A DNA stretch of 64,000 nt, taken from assembly GCA_937944145.1 (NCBI GenBank), contig CALDZK010000004.1, positions 124,001 through 188,000 of the forward strand, written 5' to 3'. The stretch is from an uncultured Candidatus Altimarinota bacterium (GTDB lineage: Bacteria > Patescibacteriota > Gracilibacteria > BD1-5 > UBA6164). The translations under genes were made by a program, and so were the position numbers. Each line of letters begins with the position of its first letter. Within the stretch, counting starts at the first letter, position 1. Below are positions 8,203 to 19,444 of the stretch, piece after piece. The notes beneath the pieces were generated by a model. It worked only from the letters and a program-made list of their open reading frames with translations, was not told where the DNA came from and did no database searches.

Positions 8203-8742
8203 CTATCCTTCCTTGTTTCTCCAGTTTCGAGCAACAGAAATTGCTTCTTTTATAATAGATTTTTTTCTTTGGTATTTTCTTCGTATAACTTTCCAGATAC
8301 GGAAAATACGAGATGATCGAAACCAAAGAATCATTTTTTCCTTGTACTCTTTCAGTGGCTTGAGTTTTTCTCCTACCCAGAGAAATGCTTGGTCAATCCA
8401 CTGGTATGACCGTAGTTTTTCAGACCCATGAATCATGAGCTGGAGTGAGAAAAAACTGACTCCCATATACACGATCAGAGCTATGAGTCCTGGAAGAAAT
8501 CCAAAACCAAATGCTACAAAAACCATAGGCTTTGCGATGATTTTTATAATTTCTAGAATCACAAAAGTCACTGCTATCATCCAGGCTGGCAGGATCTGAA
8601 TAATCCACGCAATACCAGGAAAGAGTATCTTTTTCATGGGAGCTAGAAGCAGCTCTTCATAAAAAAGAATTAATAAGAAAAAAGGTAGAGCAAGTGTTTT
8701 TATTATAACACCTGTATTTTTGTTTGTATTTTGGGTCGACAT
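8203..8742 (-). CDS. Membrane protein of unknown function with basic tail
   Basis: A 179-aa protein: polar N-terminus (MSTQNTNKNTG), three to four hydrophobic helices, then a strongly basic cytoplasmic tail (WKVIRRKYQRKKSIIKEAIS). It has a Shine-Dalgarno site (GGAG, about 7 nt before ATG) and no in-frame UGA. It is divergently transcribed from the membrane protein at 8899; both have hydrophobic cores and Arg/Lys-rich ends, so they may form one complex. Ends at UAG. No family recognised. Confidence 0.65.
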   Translation of the reverse strand: MSTQNTNKNTGVIIKTLALPFFLLILFYEELLLAPMKKILFPGIAWIIQILPAWMIAVTFVILEIIKIIAKPMVFVAFGFGFLPGLIALIVYMGVSFFSLQLMIHGSEKLRSYQWIDQAFLWVGEKLKPLKEYKEKMILWFRSSRIFRIWKVIRRKYQRKKSIIKEAISVARNWRNKEG

Positions 8743-8776
8743 CGTTGGTCTCCTGTTTTTTTGTCGCGTATGTGTA

Positions 8777-8804
8777 AATATAATGTTTTCATATATATAA
8801 TCAA
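8777..8804 (-). promoter_or_regulatory. Promoter of the gene at 8203-8742
   Basis: Minus strand TTGATT, 16-bp spacer, TATATT. Nine bases away on the other strand is the promoter of the divergent gene. Confidence 0.5.
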
Positions 8805-8812
8805 AAGTTTAT

Positions 8813-8840
8813 TTGACTTTTTATTAAAATAAATTATAAA
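8813..8840 (+). promoter_or_regulatory. Promoter of the gene at 8899
   Basis: TTGACT, 16-bp spacer, TATAAA. Back to back with the minus-strand promoter at 8777-8804, a compact divergent pair. Confidence 0.6.
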
Positions 8841-8898
8841 GTACTCAGTACATTCGTGCTACTAAAATCTCAATTTTTCAGAATATAAGGAGAAAGTG

Positions 8899-9828
8899 AT
8901 GAAGTATTTCATCAGACGTTCGCGTCGCAAACTCCAGAGATTCTGGAGAACTGAGTATAAGATCTTTGGGAAGAAATGGTATCTTGGTTCATTCATTGCT
9001 GCAGGATTGATATTTGCAGTGGTAGGATTTTCTATATATCATTTTGGAGTCATTGGTTTCCTAGTATTTTGGTTCAAGCAGGGGATGCGTTTTGTGTTTC
9101 TCTGGGCTTCAAAGGTAACACTGCAGTGGTTGCTTTTGACAGGGATCAAAAGAGGATTTATAGATGGAGTCGTGACCCCTATGTTGAAGTCACATGTATA
9201 CCCTTACCTGATCCCAGCTGTTATTTCCCGAATCAAATACGTTGGTAAGAGAGTAGGAAAAATTCTAGCTATGATTTTTGGAGGAACCATCGTAATAGGT
9301 GGAACAATAGGAATGTTTCTCTATCAAGGAGTTGCATTTCTCTGGGCCATAGGAGGATTTTTATCGACTAAGATTGCAACTATCTTTGGATTTAAAACTC
9401 TTTGGTTGTTTGCAGGGAATGCTTGGATCTGGATAAAAACTACCTCTATAGGGACCTTTGTCCAAATATATCTTCTTTCTTGGATATTTGATTTTCTGGG
9501 GAGGCTTATCCCAAAGAGATTCAAACGGAGACTTAGACCTCTCTGGTCTTGGACTATCGATGTATTTTGGTACTTTCAATCATTTATGGACAAGCTTCTA
9601 GGCTTTAAAATCCAAAAATGGATTCGTGGTATATCCCGTTGGATAGAACCAAATGATGAAACTCAGAAGCGTCGCAAAAATCGCTTGAAGGAAATACTCC
9701 AAAAAATACAAAAACAAAAAAAGTTTCAAAATCCAAATGCAAGGATCACAAGATTCCAAGCAAAGGATAAGAAATCACCCAAATCCTTTCGAAATCAAAT
9801 TTGATTTATGCAAGGATTAGAAATTTAA
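8899..9828 (+). CDS. Membrane protein of unknown function
   Basis: A 309-aa protein with a basic N-terminus (MKYFIRRSRRKLQRFWR), about five hydrophobic helices rich in Trp/Phe and Gly, and a long basic C-terminal tail (QKRRKNRLKEILQKIQKQKK). ATG 8899 is preferred over GTG 8896 because AAGGAGA sits at proper distance. The only in-frame UGA is at 9802-9804, near the end; read as Gly it adds eight residues before UAA. Under the standard code the gene would simply stop there. Divergent partner at 8203-8742 has a similar make-up. Followed by a strong terminator shared with the convergent pilin operon. Confidence 0.65.
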
Positions 9829-9856
9829 AAGGCCTCCTCATGAGGCCTTTTAATAT
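9827..9856 (+). terminator. Bidirectional terminator between convergent genes
   Basis: AAAAGGCCTC and GAGGCCTTTT form a perfect 10-bp stem with a 5-nt loop, followed by TTTTAATATATTT. It sits between the plus-strand gene ending 9828 and the minus-strand gene ending 9859. Confidence 0.8.
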
Positions 9857-9858
9857 AT

Positions 9859-10296
9859 TTACACCACATACACCCAAGGAGCTATAGCGTTGAGGATAAG
9901 TCCTGAGAGGAGGAGTACTACGAGTCCAAGAAGAGTTTTGACGATACGTTTTTTGGCTTCGTCTTTGAGTCCAGCGTCCATACCACTCATAGAGTAGAGG
10001 ATCCCATTTATCACGATAAAGAGTACTCCAGCGAGAGATGCGAGAAATGTCGCGTAGCGAATCATACTCCCGATGATCTGCATAATAGCTCAAAATCAGC
10101 TTTCGAGGTTACACTCATAGAGGTTTACGATGATTTCCCCATCACCGTCTCTTTTTGCCGTACAGTTTGCTCCTGGAACTTTTTCGGTTACTGTTACTTT
10201 GATGCCATCATTTGCGTAGGTAGTCGCAGGAAGAACAAGGAGAGTTGTTGTTCCGAGTGAGAATACCAGGAGTATAGAGAGGAGTATTTTTTTCAT
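9859..10296 (-). CDS. Pilin-like protein with T4SS-pilin two-helix module
   Basis: A 145-aa protein. Signal peptide MKKILLSILLVFSLGTTTLL with cleavage near TYA, a short extracellular stretch with two Cys (GANCTAKRDG, YECNLES), then a UGA-Gly at 10096-10098, and a two-helix module with the loop GLKDEAKKRIVKTLLGL. The helix, acidic/basic (D/N)E-x-K-x-x-(K/R) loop, helix pattern is that of VirB2/TrbC-type and CPR T4SS-pilin domains. Under the standard code it splits into two ORFs exactly at the UGA. Last gene of an operon 12178 to 9859. Confidence 0.7.
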
Positions 10297-10306
10297 AAGT
10301 ATGTTT

Positions 10307-11203
10307 TTATAGTGTAGCAAGATCAAGCAGGAATGTATACGCAGCAAGTATCAGTACTGTTGCGATAAAAGTATTTACAATAATACTCTTTGCTTTTTTG
10401 ACACGTTCTTCGTCTCCGTTTGAGGTAATATAATAATATCATGCCAGAGTCATGAAAAATAGCGCAATCGGTCCAGCAAAGAAGAGTGCAAGGTTGGAGA
10501 GGTTTTCGATAAGATTGATTCCTTCGTCGAGACTTCCCCCAAAAGCTATACGTTTCCAAGCCTCAATAATACCAACAAATATGAGAGCGAGTACGGTGTA
10601 GAGGACTTTGTTTTTTGCTTCGGTGAGTTTTTCTTCTCTTCCTCTAGAAGTAAGGACGTTTATCCCTGCGAGTGTCAGCATAAATACAGCCAAGATAAAA
10701 ATCATAATCTCTAGAAATCCAACGATATTGTCGTTGAGCGTATTTCCAAATACAAAGAAATCTACAAAGAGGTTTGAGCTACTTCCTTCGCTGAGAAAAC
10801 TTGAGTTTGAGACGTTTTGTCCGACACTTTCGGTTCCATCTATGAAAAATGCCTCATACAGAGTTCCAGGAATATTTACAAATATAATCCCAATAACACT
10901 ATACCAGATTTGTCTTTTTCATTTTGAGAGTTCCTCTTCGTTGTCCCCGAGAGAGTACATCATGAGCCATCCACTATAGACGATGACGATGACGAGTATT
11001 CCCATAAGTATAAGTTTTATGGTGGTGAGAATACTAAACCCTACGTTGTTAATAGCTGATACTGCTTCCCCTCCACCCGTATAGTTGATAGATACGCGTT
11101 CTATTTCACTTGATCCAGGAATATCTACAATACCAGCAGAAACGCTTGTATAAGAGAGACATGCTAGTGCAACGAGGCAGAGTATTTTTATAAAAAGTTT
11201 CAT
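10307..11203 (-). CDS. Three-module pilin-like membrane protein
   Basis: A 298-aa protein. After a signal peptide (MKLFIKILCLVALACLSYTS) come three copies of a two-helix module, each with a charged loop: GDNEEELSKGKRQIWYSVIG, GREEKLTEAKNKVLYTVLAL and NGDEERVKKAKSIIVNTF. The modules match one another and the single-module pilin-like genes here, so this looks like an internal fusion of T4SS-pilin units. UGA-Gly codons at 10919 and 10439 sit between or inside modules. Upstream gene ends 15 nt away. Likely a membrane component of a secretion or pilus apparatus. Confidence 0.7.
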
Positions 11204-11218
11204 GAGAATAAGGTATTT

Positions 11219-12178
11219 TTAAATAGCAGATTGTGGTATAAGGAAAAATGTCAGTATCAGAAAGTTTGCTGCGAGTACGAGTAGTCCTATAAATATATAG
11301 ATAATGGCTTGTTTTCATTTTTTGAGTTTTTCTTCGTCTCCGGCAGAGAGAAGTATCTGCACTCATACATAGATGATCATAATCACCACAGCGATACCAA
11401 CAAAACCATTCATCCAATTAATAATCGTGACGATGATATCGACTCATCCAGAGAGATTTGCTCTGTTGAGACAATTTCCTCACTCTATGACGATGATGTT
11501 TCCCACATTGTTACAGTCAACTCTTCCATAGAACGCTTCGACGATAAACCTCGCAAAACGCACTACGATAAAACCGATAATTGCGTAGAGAATCGTTGTC
11601 TTTGCTTTGGTAATATTTTCTTCGTTTCCGTTTGCAGTGATCACTCTGTAAAATGCAAAGATAGCCATAGCGAGGAAAAATATAGAAGCGAGGGTCATCA
11701 GGAGATCTATAAGTGGTTGTACTAGGTTTTCTAGGAGACTAAAAGCAAGTGTCTCTCCGACTCCTCTATCAAATATGATTTTTACAAAGGCAAATGCGAG
11801 TTGCATCACGATGATACCAACAGTGATCCATATGATTCATTTTTTGAATTTCCCTACTTCTTCATCTGTATTTGATCCGACAATGAGTCTGAGAGATATC
11901 CAGAGAAATAGTACTGTTGCAACGGCAAAAAAGAGGTTTTTGAGGTCACGAGCGAAACGTACGAGTGTATTAAACAGTCATCTTTCTCCTCCTCTTGCTA
12001 CATCGATAAATCTTCCCCCATTTCCAAATGATTCGAGTCTATCATTGGCTGTGGCTTGGGATCATTCTGACTGAAATGAACCTATGTTGAGATTGTTTGC
12101 AGATGCAGAAAATACGGGTGTTTGTAGTGCGAAGAAGCAGCTACAAATCAGAGCGAGGGATAGAAGTATTTTTTTCAT
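11219..12178 (-). CDS. Three-module pilin-like membrane protein, first gene of operon
   Basis: A 319-aa protein with a signal peptide (MKKILLSLALICSCFFALQT). Three two-helix modules carry the loops SNTDEEVGKFKKG, NGNEENITKAKTTILYAIIG and GDEEKLKKGKQAIIYIFIGL. Several UGA-Gly codons lie between modules, for example after FKK and before VQILLSAG. It is a paralogue of the downstream protein with the modules diverged. Read with the standard code it yields only fragments. Role inferred from module family: assembly platform or polymer of a type-IV-secretion-like system. Confidence 0.7.
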
Positions 12179-12263
12179 ACGAGAGGGATATCTATATATA
12201 GTATAATTGTATCAGATTATTTATTGTGAAGCAAAAAATACATATTTTAAATATTTGAAATCA

Positions 12264-12291
12264 TTGACTTTTTGTTTTAATAAAGTAATGT
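12264..12291 (+). promoter_or_regulatory. Putative promoter of the small gene at 12337
   Basis: TTGACT, 16-bp spacer, TAATGT, about 45 nt before the ATG. Confidence 0.4.
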
Positions 12292-12336
12292 TTATATACT
12301 TGTATTGTATTCTTGTGCAGAAAGGAGGTGACTCTG

Positions 12337-12582
12337 ATGAAAAAATATCCTATTTTTGTTTTAGCTTGGGATATATACAAGGGAAACAGAGGAAATATAC
12401 TATTTGCTTTGTTTCATTTACTGGCATTGATTATAATGGTTTTTACAGCTTTTGTTGTAATAGATCTTATTTTTGATGTTCAAGATATATATTCATTCAA
12501 TTGGATATATATCATTGTAGCTATGATTAGTTATTTCCTGGTAGAGTTTTTTTATGCCCAGGTACTTATTTATTGGTGGTAG
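12337..12582 (+). CDS. Small two-helix membrane protein of unknown function
   Basis: An 81-aa protein (MKKYPIFVLAWDIYKGNRGN..., ending LIYWW) with two or three hydrophobic helices. It is preceded by AAAGGAGGTGA (12321-12331), a full-length Shine-Dalgarno with 5-6 nt spacing, the best in the window. It lies alone on the plus strand between two minus-strand secretion genes. Nothing identifies its function. I chose the ATG over an upstream TTG because of the ribosome site. Confidence 0.65.
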   Translation: MKKYPIFVLAWDIYKGNRGNILFALFHLLALIIMVFTAFVVIDLIFDVQDIYSFNWIYIIVAMISYFLVEFFYAQVLIYWW

Positions 12583-12600
12583 CTACATTCTTTTACTGAG

Positions 12601-12635
12601 TAGGTTTTCGTGTTTACACGAAAACCTATTTTTCT
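12601..12635 (+). terminator. Bidirectional terminator
   Basis: TAGGTTTTCGTG and CACGAAAACCTA form a perfect 12-bp stem with a 4-nt loop, then TTTTTC. It separates the 81-aa gene from the ATPase gene converging from the other strand. Confidence 0.8.
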
Positions 12636-15471
12636 ACTTTTTATCTTCATCATTCATTATCCCGAGTCTTGCTTCGATCTCTATATCTACGTATTTCTTT
12701 TTACGTCCATACTTTTTACGAGAGTATTCTTTGATGATCTGTGCTGCTTTTTCATTTTTATAGTTATTATCCCAGATAGTTTTGAGATCAAATGGACGAG
12801 TGGTTGCATTATCAATATTGAGTTTACAGTAGGTTGTATAGTTAGCTACTCCGATAATATCCTGTTGACTGAGGAGAGGAGCATATTCTTTTTCCATGTA
12901 TTCCGCGTCATCAGCCCCGACTTTGAATGATTGGATCGTTCCGGCATTCCCAAATACAGCATCTTTGATAGAGGGTTTGTCTCATTTTTTTGAACCTCAT
13001 CCTATCTGCGCGATAAACTGGTGAGCCATGATAAGTGCGAGACGATACTTACGAGCCTCGGAGAGTATTTCTCCAAAAGTCTCTGTGGCAAAGTTCTGAA
13101 ACTCATCGACATACATGTAAAAATCTTTTCTCTGATCTTCTGGTATATCCGCGCGACTCATTGCTGCCATGTTTACTTTGGATACAAATATCAGCCCAAG
13201 TAATTGTGCATTGAGATTTCCAATTTTCCCTTTTGAGAGATTGACTAGGAGGATCTTTCTGTTGTCCATTATCTCTCTGATGTTGAAGGCTGATCTTGGT
13301 TGTCCGATAATATTTCTAATAGTTGTATTGGTAATAAATGGACCAAATTTTGCAGAGAAGTACGGAATCATTTCTTGTTTTTCTCTTTCTCCGGTATTTG
13401 CGTATTCATGTTCCCAAAATGCTTTTACTACTGGATTTTTGATTTTGCGAGTTTTGTATTTCATAAATGCTTCGTCGACAAAGAGTCTCGGTACATCGAT
13501 GAGTGTTCCTCCGTCTTCTTCGTCTTCCATGAGTGTTAGACACCCATTACGGAAGTAGTGCTGGATACGAGGACCAAATATCTCATCTCCAAATATCTTG
13601 ATAAATATTTCTGTAGCGTCCAGTGCAGCTCTATCCATTTCTTGTTTTCTGAGCTCTGGATCAGTCGAGATGATATCGAGCATGTTGAGTCCCATTGGAC
13701 GACCGTTGTCAGCTGGATCAAAGACAATTACGTCTTTGGCTCTTTCTTTTGGAACGAAACTCAGTACGTCTTCTACGAGATCTCCATGTGGATCTATGAC
13801 ACAGAGTCCATCACCATTCCAGACATCCTGACGTGCGAGATATCCTATATATACGGATTTACCTCAACCAGATTTTCCGATGATATATTGGTGTCTTCCT
13901 CTGTCTTTTCTATTGAAATAGATAGGAGTTTTTTTGTTTCTGTATTCATTCCACCCGAGAACCACTCCATCTTTGTAGACAGGGAAACCTCATAAATGCC
14001 TATGAACAGCTTTTGTTTCATAGATTGGATTTCCATCTTGGTCTTTTCCCGTTTCTACTTTTTCCTCGAGCATAGTTGGCTCTGATGGACTCTTGATGTT
14101 GTGTGGGACTGGGAGTTTTTTGTACCCCAGCCAGTTGATGAGAGGGGATCTGTTGTAGGTTACATCTGGAAGATGATAGAGTGTCGATACTTCATCTGCA
14201 GAGAAAACAGATACGTTTTGGAAGAATCCTACGAGTTTATATTTGTAGGCTATATATCTTAGAGGAGTAAATATCTGTGGCATAGAATCCTCTATGATTT
14301 GGGGATTATCTAGGGAATTATTGTATTCATCTGTAAATATACTGGCAGCTGCAACGATTGCGTGCACGGCATGTTCTGCTTTTGAGTAGGATTTACTACT
14401 GACGAGTATCCTGATAGAGGAGCGAAACGATGGCTGAGCTGCAGCTTCCCCCATCACTTTTTGTGCTTCTGTTTCTGCTTGGTTAAATATCTTGTAGGCA
14501 TCACCTTCTGATGCTCCTGGAGCACTATTTCCTCCGACCATGTCTTCTGGTCATTCGACCATCGCTACGAGAGGATTCCATAACCAAAAAAATGGAGCAA
14601 ATATAATGCGAAATATTCAGAGTTTTTTATTCTTTTTGTATTTTCCTTTTGCGATCATTCTCGCAGCTTTGAGAGCTTTTTTGTTCCAACGAGAAGTGGT
14701 CGGTTTTATGACCATTTGATATACAGCTCTATCTCATTTATTGAGACCACCAAATACATTGGTGAAGTTATTTATTGGATCATCCTCGAGGTACTTAAAT
14801 GTCTTAATCGGAAATACGTCATCATGTTCTTTTCAGAGCGATGCTGCACGCATCTTGTATCCTGCAGGCTTGAGGTCTATGTACTCGGCTTCTTTGACCT
14901 GGAGTATCTCAGCATCGTTGTAGATAGAAGTGATGTGTTGAGATACGAGATCTACATAACTCTGATAGGTCACGATGAAGAAGCTGACTTCTCCGTCTTT
15001 GTATACGAGTTCGAGACTGATCTTACTATGTCCGAAGAAGAAGTTGAGTAGTGTGTCGCGCAGACCAGCTTCTGAGAGTTTGTGAATCGCTTTATAAAAC
15101 ATACTCATGATCCCGATTTTTTCTTTGAAATCTTTTTTTGTCTCTTTTTCTTTATCGAGTTTTGAGTCGGCTTTTGGGAGGGTGATTTTGAGATATCTGA
15201 TGTTTTTTGCGTAGTAGACCTCAAAACAGAGACGAATAGCTTTGAAAATACATACGACTATAAGAAAAACTATCAGTCCAATAATTGCGTAATGTAAAAC
15301 GTTTCCTAGGAAGTCTACAAATCCAGCGAAGAACCCTCCAGAGGAGCTTTCAACTTGATTTTTATTTCACTGCTTAAGAGCAGAGTTTAGCTCTGGTCTG
15401 CTCACGAGAGCCGAGTGAGCTTGATAGAGTGAACTGATCCAGACGAGTACAACGATAGAGAGTTTTTTCAT
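12634..15471 (-). CDS. Large type-IV-secretion-type ATPase (HerA/TraG-like AAA)
   Basis: A 945-aa protein. A signal-like N-terminus and one membrane helix (about residues 45-70, IIGLIVFLIVVCIFKAIRL) precede a soluble ~430-residue region and a C-terminal ATPase. Walker A is GKSGGGKS at about residue 532; its second-to-last Gly is UGA (13864-13866). CVIDPHGDLVEDVLSF and FDPADNGRPMGLNML, then DFYMYVDEFQNFATETF (Walker B) and ALIMAHQFIAQIG are typical of VirD4/TraG-like coupling or HerA-type ATPases common in CPR secretion loci. It could power DNA or protein transfer by the apparatus made of the neighbouring pilin-like proteins. Ten or so UGA-Gly codons; ends at UAG. No relaxase or VirB4 in the window. 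Confidence 0.8.
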
Positions 15472-15581
15472 AAATTTCTTTCAAAAATACTTTATACAAC
15501 TCTATCATACTTAGAATAACCCGACAAAATAAAGGAGTTGACTTTGGGATAGAACAAGTTGTATCTCAATATGTATAAAAA

Positions 15582-15609
15582 TTGACTTCTCTATGTATAT
15601 ATTTAATAT
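15582..15609 (+). promoter_or_regulatory. Promoter of the gene at 15640
   Basis: TTGACT, 16-bp spacer, TAATAT; predicted start about 24 nt before the ATG. Confidence 0.55.
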
Positions 15610-15639
15610 AGAAATATATATACCACTAAATAATAAATT

Positions 15640-16014
15640 ATGAGAGAAGTTGTTTCTAATAGAAGAGGTCAAGAAATAGGACCTCAGGAATACTATAACA
15701 GGAAGGAAAAACTTGTACTTTCTCAACTTGGCTATACGCGTAAGGAAGTAATAGATTTATTAGATGATGGAAATCACGAATATACAGGGGAACAATTGTT
15801 GATAGCTTGTATAGAGCCATCTATGTGGAGTAATGGAATAGTAGATAATTCCGTGGTTGCAATAAATAATATTATTGATATGGCTCTCCAAGGAGAAAGT
15901 ATAGGCGACACTGATATAGTATTTTCCCAAACTCTTAATAGGTCTGTAAATCAATCCAAGACGTCTATTAAAAAATTTGCACAATGACTAGAACTACCAT
16001 GAAGAAATCGTTAA
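15640..16014 (+). CDS. Small soluble protein of unknown function
   Basis: A 124-aa protein, polar and probably alpha-helical (NRKEKLVLSQLGYTRKEVID). UGA-Gly codons at 15985 and 16000 near its end; stop UAA at 16012. The next gene starts inside it (ATG 15999), a 16-nt overlap in another frame, so translation is probably coupled. No signal peptide and no family recognised. Confidence 0.55.
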
Positions 16015-16451
16015 TAGTAACTTTAGGAGCCCTTTCTCTAAATCTTAGCTCTCCCGATATTTCCATGGCAAATAACGGAGATACTTGTACAGGAGAAAGA
16101 GTGTTTTCTATTATTTCCTGAGGTGATAGAGTAGACTTTCCCCTGACCTATGATATTTGTACTTCCCCTGATGGAACACACTATGTTCGTGACTTTGATA
16201 CAGGAGTTCGAGAGAGTATAACACAAAAACAAAAACATGATCTCGTATATACGAGAAACTGCGCCAAAGAAGTCGCATATAAGAGGGTATGAAAGGAAGA
16301 ATCGCTCAAACAATATAGTGTATCTATAAAACGAGATAGAGATATGAGAGAGTATAATAGTGCTATACACACTATTCTCTATTTTCAGGGAACCAAGCCG
16401 TATCAGGATGTTATGAAAGAACTAGAGCATCTTTGTCCACAAGTTGGATAG
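15999..16451 (+). CDS. Secreted protein of unknown function
   Basis: A 150-aa protein with a signal peptide (MKKSLIVTLGALSLNLSSPD, cleavage near SMA). The mature part has Cys in DTCTGE, DICTSP, RNCAKE and HLCPQ, suggesting disulfides. UGA-Gly codons after SIIS and RV. Coupled by overlap to the upstream gene. Followed by a terminator. Function not recognised. Confidence 0.6.
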
Positions 16452-16470
16452 AAAACCTTTTTATTAGAAT

Positions 16471-16498
16471 TTCACTTTTACCTGAAAATACATATTAT
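16471..16498 (+). promoter_or_regulatory. Putative lysS promoter lying across a terminator hairpin
   Basis: TTCACT, 16-bp spacer, TATTAT. The -10 box is in the loop of the terminator hairpin at 16479-16507. Confidence 0.4.
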
Positions 16499-16515
16499 CT
16501 TCAGGTATTTTTATT
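16479..16515 (+). terminator. Terminator after 15999-16451
   Basis: TACCTGAA and TTCAGGTA form an 8-bp stem, followed by TTTTTATTATT. Confidence 0.65.
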
Positions 16516-16532
16516 ATTAGAGAACACATCTC

Positions 16533-18563
<2,031 letters not shown>

Positions 18564-18567
18564 AACT

Positions 18568-18819
18568 ATGAATTTTAGAGGAGTTCCAGAAAAATTTCAA
18601 AACGAATGAATTTTTGTCTATAAACAAGAAAAGGTTGTTGCTGGAGATATGGTTCTAGCAATGAGAAATTTGGAAGGAACTAATATACAAAAATGAACTA
18701 TGTATAAGATTGAAAAAATACTTATTTCTCCAAATGGTAACACGAGAGGATTTACAAAAAGATTACAATTAGAATGATGTCCTGGAGAGTATAACCCTAA
18801 GAGGTTTAGAAAATTCTAA
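18568..18819 (+). CDS. Small protein, SH3-like fold suspected
   Basis: An 83-aa protein starting 4 nt after lysS. The pattern VVAGDMVLAMRNLEGTNIQKG then YKIEKIL and LQLEGCPGEYNPKRFRKF resembles small SH3-like proteins of phages and bacteria that end in a G-x-Y-x-P-x-RF motif. Function unknown. Four UGA-Gly codons in 83 residues make it invisible to standard gene finding. Confidence 0.6.
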
Positions 18820-18832
18820 CCTCTTTTTTGTT
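18798..18832 (+). terminator. Terminator overlapping the end of 18568-18819
   Basis: AAGAGGTTTAGAA pairs with TTCTAACCTCTT with one bulged base, then TTTTG. The stem includes the last codons and the stop. Confidence 0.65.
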
Positions 18833-18837
18833 CTATC

Positions 18838-18865
18838 TTGAAATCTTACCTTATCTTTTTATACT
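18838..18865 (+). promoter_or_regulatory. mscL promoter
   Basis: TTGAAA, 16-bp spacer, TATACT, about 38 nt before the ATG. Confidence 0.5.
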
Positions 18866-18902
18866 CTTTTTTGTAGCATTTTATATTTTTAATGTTTTTA
18901 TT

Positions 18903-19313
18903 ATGTTTCAAGATTTTAAAGCTTTTCTGATGAAAGGAAACGTTGTAGATATGGCCGTTGGGTTCATATTTGGTGCTGCGTTTGGTACGGTTGTGAAGTC
19001 ACTTGTTACCAATGTTGTTATGCCTCCTGTTGGTCTGGCTATGGCCGATGTAGATTTTGCAAATCTATTTTACGCACTTGATGGAAATACCTACGCAACT
19101 ATTGCAGAACTCGAAGAAGCTGGTGCTCCAGCAATTAAGTATGGTCTATTTATCAACGATATGATAGGATTTATTATCCTGGGTTTCGTGATTTTTATGC
19201 TCGTACGTATGATCACAAATATGCAAAAGAAAGAAGAAGCAAAACCAGCTGCTCCAGCTGCTGATATCGTTCTTCTTACAGAGATCAGAGATGCTCTTGC
19301 AAAGAAAAAATAA
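18903..19313 (+). CDS. mscL: Large-conductance mechanosensitive channel MscL
   Basis: A 136-aa protein: MFQDFKAFLMKGNVVDMAVG then FIFGAAFGTVVKSLVTNVVM (helix 1 with the conserved gate), MPPVGLAMADVDF, a periplasmic loop, helix 2 (NDMIGFIILGFVIFMLVRM) and the C-terminal bundle ending LLTEIRDALAKKK. It forms a homopentameric pore that opens under membrane tension to release solutes in osmotic downshock. Length is standard. I start at ATG 18903, which matches the family N-terminus, not at the earlier in-frame codon at 18828. No UGA codon inside. Confidence 0.95.
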   Translation: MFQDFKAFLMKGNVVDMAVGFIFGAAFGTVVKSLVTNVVMPPVGLAMADVDFANLFYALDGNTYATIAELEEAGAPAIKYGLFINDMIGFIILGFVIFMLVRMITNMQKKEEAKPAAPAADIVLLTEIRDALAKKK

Positions 19314-19337
19314 TTACTTGTAACTATTACATGATAG

Positions 19338-19371
19338 ACACTCTTTTACTTTTTTAGAAGAGTGTTTTTTG
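19338..19371 (+). terminator. mscL terminator
   Basis: ACACTCTT/AAGAGTGT stem, 12-nt loop, then TTTTTTG. Confidence 0.75.
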
Positions 19372-19388
19372 TAACTGTATTTTGTTCA

Positions 19389-19416
19389 TTGACAATTTTA
19401 TATATAAGTATATAGT
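19389..19416 (+). promoter_or_regulatory. Promoter of the repeat protein at 19445
   Basis: TTGACA, 16-bp spacer, TATAGT. Predicted start about 22 nt before the ATG, leaving no room for much leader. Confidence 0.6.
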
Positions 19417-19444
19417 GCGTACTATATATAATTATTTTTTTATT

